Source of the DNA: Cornus controversa
Taxonomy: Eukaryota; Streptophyta; Magnoliopsida; Cornales; Cornaceae
DNA length: 64,000 nucleotides
Assembly (NCBI GenBank): GCA_026545225.1
Contig: CM048846.1
Location: 21,078,001 to 21,142,000, forward strand
Direction of reading: 5' to 3'
The notes under the pieces are model-generated. The model did no database searches. It was not told where the DNA came from and worked only from the letters and a program-made list of their open reading frames with translations. Shown here one piece after another: positions 58,357 through 64,000 of this stretch. Position 1 is the stretch's first letter; every line of letters begins with the position of its first letter. A program made the translations under genes and the position numbers.

Positions 58357-60691
58357 GGGTAAATAATATTGACATCCCTTGTAGTTTGGACTTATTTCAC
58401 ACAGAGAGAAACTTTGTTTAAAGCAACCGTATAAATTCAAATGTTTTGCACTGTCTATCAGACAGACCCCAGACCATGTATAGGCAGGTTTGACACCATG
58501 TAAAAAGACTTGCATGCCCTTTGAGTTTGCAAATTACCTATTTAACCTTTAAAATTACATAAAATACCAAAATAGCCTAAGACACACTCTTTCTCTTCTT
58601 TCTCCTTCTCTATCCTCTCTCTCTTTTCTTTCTCCTTCTCTCCTCTCAGTCTGTCTTATGAATGTAGAATGTCCATAAATTTTTGGAAAAAAAATGCAGT
58701 ATGTCCATAGATATATATTTACATTATTATATATTATATAAATAAATAAATATATATATTAATTGTTCACAATCATCACCATCATCTTCTCTAATTCAGG
58801 CCGTCAACTGCTACCGTTCGACCACCTTGGCAGCCTCCATCACCAACCCTTCATCCCACCACCATCGTTTTTATCAACAAGAAAGACCAAACTCAATCAC
58901 CACCTAAGAAGCACAGATACAGATACGGGACACAGATATGACACGACACGGACACAGCGACACGACAGATCCTAAAAAACTAGGATACGGACACAGCGGG
59001 GACACGCGACTAATAATTATATCTTTTTATATATATGAGATCAACCTAACAATGAAAATTCACAAATCATAATAATTAATGAGCTATAAAAACAATTAGT
59101 TTATCGTTTAAAGAACTACACAATTGAATCTACTCCACAATAATGATAATAGTTGTTTTCTAAAAAAAAAATGAAATATTATATGGTATGACTGTCATAT
59201 TTTATTAAAAAAATTCAAAGAAGTCATCATATTTACATTTTAAACTATCTTTCTTTTTAAAACTTTTTAAAAACTCTCTAACGATATGACACGCGTGTCG
59301 GACACGTGTCCATGGTGTGTTTATGCCGTGTCCGTGGTGTGTCCAAAAATAAAAAAATTAGGACACGTATTTTGGTGTATCCGACACGTGTCGGGGCGTG
59401 TCCGACGCGTGTTGGTGTCCGATACGTGTCCGACACGGATTCTTCGACCTTTTAGGTGTGTCCGTGCTTCCTAGATCACCACCATTAAAGCCGACCCCAA
59501 GTTACTGCCAGCCACACCATCTTCTTCACTTCACTGTCTGAAATTCCCACATGCCAAAGACACCTATTGTTGAACCATGCAAAGACCCACTTACGGGTCT
59601 CTCCCAACCGAGTACCTCACCATCCACGAAGAAGACCTAACACCCACCAGAGCATCACTGCCGAAATGATCCTCCACCTCTACACCATCATCACCGCTCA
59701 TCATGGCCGTCCACCATTGAAGCAGAACAAGGAAGACCCACCACCCTCCATCAACCACCATGGTTGGAGTTGCCATGACCACCAACATGAACAAACCCAC
59801 GACATGTCAAACAATCAAAACTCCTAACCCACACAAATCCAAACTCGACGCACCACCACCATCTGTCGGCACCGATCAATAGTCAACAGATCACCCATCA
59901 TACCCAAGAGTACCACCTTTAGCTACAACCCAAAACTCCCAACCTTGCGACTAAAACCATTGGAAACCGTATCCCACCGTCAACCACTGTAACACAACCC
60001 ACATTTGACCAATTTGGAAAGAGATTTGGTTTATGTCAGACCCAGAAAAAGAAAAACAGAAAGATGCCTTTGTCGCCACCGGCATCTTCATCAATTGTCG
60101 CCGGATTCTTCATCGGAATGTTGCCATTGTCAGAGCAGTCTTGCCCTCAGTCGATTTCGTTGCTATATTCATCGTCGTCATTTGCCAATAGCTGACATCG
60201 TCCTGCTATCTTCACCATCTTCGCTGCCTGTACCATTGCCTGAGTTTTCGCCGTCGCTAGTCTTCTCTTCTTCATTAATCGTTGTTGTCCAGTGTGAGAT
60301 TAGAGAGAGAAGAAAAAAAGGTAGAGATTAGAGAGAGAAGAGAGAGTTTTTGTTTTTTTTTTAATTTAATAATTAATGTCAGCAACCAATGGGCTGCTGA
60401 CATGTGGGCGAGTGTGGCACTCCTCACACACACACACACACACATACAATAGATTGAAAGCTAGCTGGATGATCTTGGTCAATAATGATGAGGGGTATAT
60501 TAGAGATTTGGCAAACATTGATATTTTCATTAAATTTTATTAAAAAATTCAGGGTATATTAGACATTTTACATTTATTTTAACAGAGTTAAGGACGAAAA
60601 TATCACTTGGGGTCTCTATGATAGTTATAAGCAAACTTTGTATCCGTGTGAAATAAGTCCAAACCACAAGGGGTGTCACTCTAATTTACCC
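58357..60691. mobile_element. Non-autonomous Mutator-like element (2.3 kb, exact 9-bp TSD)
   Basis: GGGTAAATAATATTGACATC at 58357 is inverted against the right end ending 60691. The inverted repeats extend through 'cttgtagtttggacttattt' and are about 90-100 bases long. The flanking 9-bp duplication tttttctaa is exact (58348-58356 and 60692-60700). The interior is C/A-rich (58780-60000), has a CA microsatellite (60425-60445) and encodes no transposase. The plus-strand frames (59567-59827, 60005-60331) have no recognisable domain; captured gene pieces cannot be excluded. A hAT-like MITE is nested at 58904-59474. Confidence 0.92.
58904..59474. mobile_element. hAT-like MITE, CTAGGAAGCAC family, copy D, nested in a Mutator-like element
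   Basis: ctaagaagcacagatacag (58904) is inverted against gtgtccgtgcttcctag (ending 59474). The 8-bp flanks are identical: atcaccac at 58896-58903 and 59475-59482. Both ends are packed with 'gacacg' / 'cgtgtcc' repeats. This copy has the best-preserved target duplication of the family. Confidence 0.92.
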
Positions 60692-60700
60692 TTTTTCTAA

Positions 60701-62110
60701 TTTAGAACATTTATGTGCAATTTTTTTTTTTTGTGCATTTTTTTTTTCTTTTGTGATTTTATTACGTAGAAAGTGCTTGCGGTGATTGGTCCTAGATTGA
60801 AGTAAAAATACGAAGAGTATTCTTGATAATTTATTTCATTGCTTATTTCTGATATCTTATCTCGTTGCTGTATTTATTATCTCTCTCTGTTTTTGGCCTG
60901 CATGTCAATTAATCTTTTGATTCATTCTGTAAATGTAGTTAAGAACAGTTACTAAGTTTTATTTATTGTTGAACCCCCTTCTTTATTTTGATCCATTAAC
61001 AATCGTTGAATGTCCAATAAAAACCTTGTAATCTAGTTCTGTTTTAAGTGTTATATCTATTTCCTGGCTATCTTACCGGGTACATGTATTGGATAGAGTA
61101 TGAGTCTAAATGTCAGAACCCCAAATCTTAGGATCTGTGGACTCGGCTTGAAATGACTTGGATACGGGTATGTGGATGCATCTTGCACACTTAAAAACAT
61201 AATATGTTATAATGTTACATAAAAGAATAACACACGAGGTTATTATTCTTTAAAAATGTACTCAATAATAATTGAAATTAAATGGAATGCGATGAAAAAG
61301 AAAGATTCGATCTATATCAGAAGTATGTAACCCTTCTTTGCTATCGCATTTGAGTTTTTCTTCTCTCATCGGCAAGATTAAAGGATCCAAGTTCACATAT
61401 TCCATTGATAACTGTGTCTAGGGGTGCAGCTCGGACGGGTTGGAGGCTCAACTCGGCCTCAACCGAGGTATTCAATCTTCAACCCTAACCAAGCCCTACC
61501 CTACCTTCAACTCGAGCCCAACTCTTTCTGAAATCTTTGAACTCGGGTTTGAGATCGGGCTAGGATATTGTGTTTGAGAATTGGGTTAGGTTTGAGTCTT
61601 GAGACCGCCGATAAGGAACCAAGCAACAATGGGGGCTTTGTGCGTTTTTAGGTTTTAGAAAGTGAGATTATGGTTTAAATTGGTGTGACTTGTCTTGAAA
61701 TGATATGGTGTTTTGTGGAGCATCTATTCTCATGCATGCAACCAATTAGAAATTTAAAATATACAATTAGCATAAAAAAATCTTTATTTTTTTTAAATTA
61801 CAAACTCCAAAGTATTAATATACAATAAATTAAGATTTAAACAAAAAGAAGTTGAAAAGAAAAGGGTGATAATATATTTAAAATTAAATCTAGGTTTGGG
61901 TTAGGCTCGGGTGAGTATATTCTTATGTGTTTATTCATGAGGATGTCTATATATGATTATTTTTTAATGTAGATTTCTTAATTGCACTTTATTTCCTTGA
62001 ATTGAATTGTATTTTATCCCTTGAAAGTCAACCGTGGTCTTTTTTTGTGTGTGTGGTGGGGTGGGGGGGAGGTTTAGGTGAAAAATACCTACTGTGTTAA
62101 GTTTTAAGTG
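60701..62110. other. Gene-free stretch between the Mutator-like element and the duplication
   Basis: No gene. 61420-61600 begins 'taggggtgcagctcgg' and has 'aactcgggtt', 'gggttaggtttgag' repeats resembling the start of a hAT-like element, but no matching right end was found. It would be part of the long intron if the alternative last exon at 63172 is real. Confidence 0.45.
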
Positions 62111-62726
62111 AGCTGGCCAACATTAAGATATGAACAGGAAGTAATTCTATTTTGCTTTTGGATTCATTGCATGGCAAGGTGTTTCCCTTCTTAGTACCCA
62201 CATTATGTATTGCTTAACTTGTGATTTAAGTTGTAAATTGTGAAAATTTTGATGGTTTGTAGCTGCCATGGTATATAAATCATAAACGTACTGATAGACC
62301 CTTGAAGAATGGCAAAAATTTAGTGACAAGTTTGTCCCTGTGACATGTACCATCCAAGCACTCTTTCTTTTGAATTTTTTGGAATAATTGGAAGAATCAT
62401 GATAGAAGAAATAGAGAGAGCTGGCCAACATTAAGATATGAACAGGAAGTAATTCTATTTTGCTTTTGGATTCGTTGCATGGCAAGGTGTTTCCCTTCTT
62501 AGTACCCACATTATGTATTGCTTAACTTGTGATTTAAGTTGTAAATTGTGAAAATTTTGATGGTTTGTAGCTGCCATGGTATATAAATCATAAATGTACT
62601 GATAGACCCTTGAAGAATGGCAAAAATTTAGTGACAAGTTTGTCCCTGTGACATGTACCATCCAAGCACTCTTTCTTTTGAATTTTTTGGAATAATTGGA
62701 AGAATCATGATAGAAGAAATAGAGAG
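62111..62726. repeat. 308-bp tandem duplication
   Basis: Copies at 62111-62418 and 62419-62726 both begin agctggccaacattaagat and end gaagaaatagagag. I noticed only two differences (cattgc/cgttgc and aaacgt/aaatgt). The minus-strand open frames here are duplicated by the repeat and have no domain. Confidence 0.95.
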
Positions 62727-63171
62727 ATCATTTGCTTTTCCCAACTTTCGGATCTCTGCTGTTGTTAAATTGTGTTTGCATTGGTTCATGTCCTTGTTTT
62801 TTCGTAGTGATCTTTCTCATTTTAGGTGAATTGAATGTAGTGCATGTTATCATCACTTTTGCAAGTTTTATAGAGCTTTAGAAATTTCATGCAGTGAATT
62901 CTCTGTCTCTCCACCACTTTTTTTTAATGTTCATGTCATTGGTTGTTGGATTTTTTTTTTATAATTTTTTTCCAAATGCATGATCATAATTATCAGTAAT
63001 GAGTGTAATCCAAGATTTATGGATAAAATCTAGTGTTCTTAAGTTCTGGAAAAAAGCCCACTTCCTTCCATAAGCAAACTTTGTGTATGCATGTGAGTGG
63101 GGTGGCTTTGTGTCTGAGGATACAAGACTATTTTGTTAATATATAGTTATTGCTCTTATCATGTGTTGTAG

Positions 63172-63300
63172 GTACTTGATTGACTATTGGTTCAGCATGC
63201 CAAGTGCTACACTATGTGCGATCAGAAGAATTTCTTGTGGTGAATCCTCTTTGAAAGTGGGAGGTTGCAAGTTTTGATTTTGTTGTTCTCAAAAGAACTG
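63172..63300 (+). other. Possible alternative last exon of the NFD6-like gene
   Basis: A good acceptor ('catgtgttgtag', ending 63171) is followed by gtacttga. Joined to a donor after 57574 it would give ...CCELSQGT and stop (TGA 63177-63179). As I recall, related plant proteins often end at SQGT, which supports the idea. The 3' end of this exon is not defined; 63300 is arbitrary. Confidence 0.4.
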
Positions 63301-64000
63301 GGTTACATTTAGAGATTGTTTTAGGATTTCACTAATTAATTATGTTTTGAACTGTGATAATTACTGGTCCTTCATGCTTTCTGCTTGTAAAACTCATAGG
63401 ACCTTACTTCACGTCTGCAATTGATGGTATGTTGGCCTCTTATGTTGCGAAAATTCAAACTTAGGCGCTGCTAGCTATATCAGCAGTACAAAAGTCTTCT
63501 ATGAGAGAGTAAAGCGCCTTTGGGACAGTGACATGGTTGGTAAGTTTATATTTTGTTGATCATATGAAAGTATTTATACTTTGGACTCAACATGCTCAAC
63601 TTAAGTTCCTGAACAGATGACCATCTAAATGAACATCATTCTCAGCTCTCTCATATCCCATGTTTCAGATGAGGCATGAGAATTTAAATCTCGTCGTCAT
63701 GGTTCAATTTCTATGAGCGAGGGTTGCTGTCTTCTCTTATGTACTGGTCACAGAGTTAATTTGACATACTTGGTTAATTATTCTGGTTAAATCAGAAAAG
63801 CAGGTTGAACTTACTTTATGGTCTTGTCACAGAATGTGACATCTTGTTTAATCATTGAACACGGTTTGATTAATGCTCAACGCCTATTGGAAGTGCGACA
63901 ATTTTTCAGCACATGCACTTGTTAGGACCATGCCACACATCCAGTCCCATATTGCTGGAATCTCTCGTCTTGTCTTCTCTTTCCATTCGTTGCAACTTAT
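63301..64000. other. Unassigned tail of the window
   Basis: No supported coding exon. It may contain 3' UTR or downstream intergenic sequence. Confidence 0.4.

Noticed and set aside
60005..60331. 108-codon frame inside the Mutator-like element
   Set aside because: Low-complexity Ser/Pro/Arg-rich, no domain, no splice context.
61420..61940. Possible further hAT-like element starting TAGGGGTG
   Set aside because: No inverted right end or target duplication found.

Overview
This is a window of nuclear DNA from a flowering plant, probably a eudicot. The evidence is the intron-rich gene structure, a DYW-type PPR gene, GT-AG introns and dense plant transposons (chromovirus, Copia, TRIM, L1-type LINEs, hAT-like and Mutator-like elements, tRNA-derived SINEs). 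I see no rRNA or tRNA gene, no CRISPR array and no operon. The species cannot be named from the sequence.

Three host genes can be supported. (1) A HOS15 orthologue (LisH plus WD40 repeats, the plant TBL1/TBLR1-type corepressor subunit) on the + strand. Its 14 exons run from 12666 to 47475, so 1680 bp of coding sequence is spread over about 35 kb. (2) A single-exon PPR-DYW RNA-editing factor on the - strand, 48417-50327, which looks like chloroplast ELI1 and is convergent with HOS15. (3) A small NFD6-like organelle-targeted protein on the + strand, two coding exons at 57184-57609, with a possible alternative last exon near 63172.

Layout. 1-12 kb is gene-free: a probable antisense gypsy LTR remnant, a Mutator-like element, a dispersed repeat of unknown class, a hAT-like element, a TRIM, a palindromic MITE and another Mutator-like element. 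12.5-47.5 kb is HOS15. Intron 1 (1.9 kb) has a hAT-like element and four teloboxes. Intron 3 (11.6 kb) has a dead L1 LINE split by two hAT-like elements, then two oppositely oriented gypsy gag pieces around an internally deleted Copia. Intron 5 (7.7 kb) has a second LINE interrupted by the unclassified repeat, and another hAT-like copy. Intron 7 (8.0 kb) has an intact-looking 5.2-kb chromovirus with identical LTRs. 48-57 kb holds the PPR gene and a 5.6-kb Copia whose polyprotein is full of stops. 57-64 kb holds the NFD6-like gene, a 2.3-kb Mutator-like element with a hAT-like element inside it, and a 308-bp tandem duplication.

The three genes are not an operon and no shared pathway is implied. 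The main biological theme is a conserved chromatin regulator whose exons appear intact although its introns hold old and very recent transposons. Several insertions are fixed to the base by perfect or near-perfect target-site duplications. All exon joins come from reading frame, splice dinucleotides and remembered family sequence, without transcript data.
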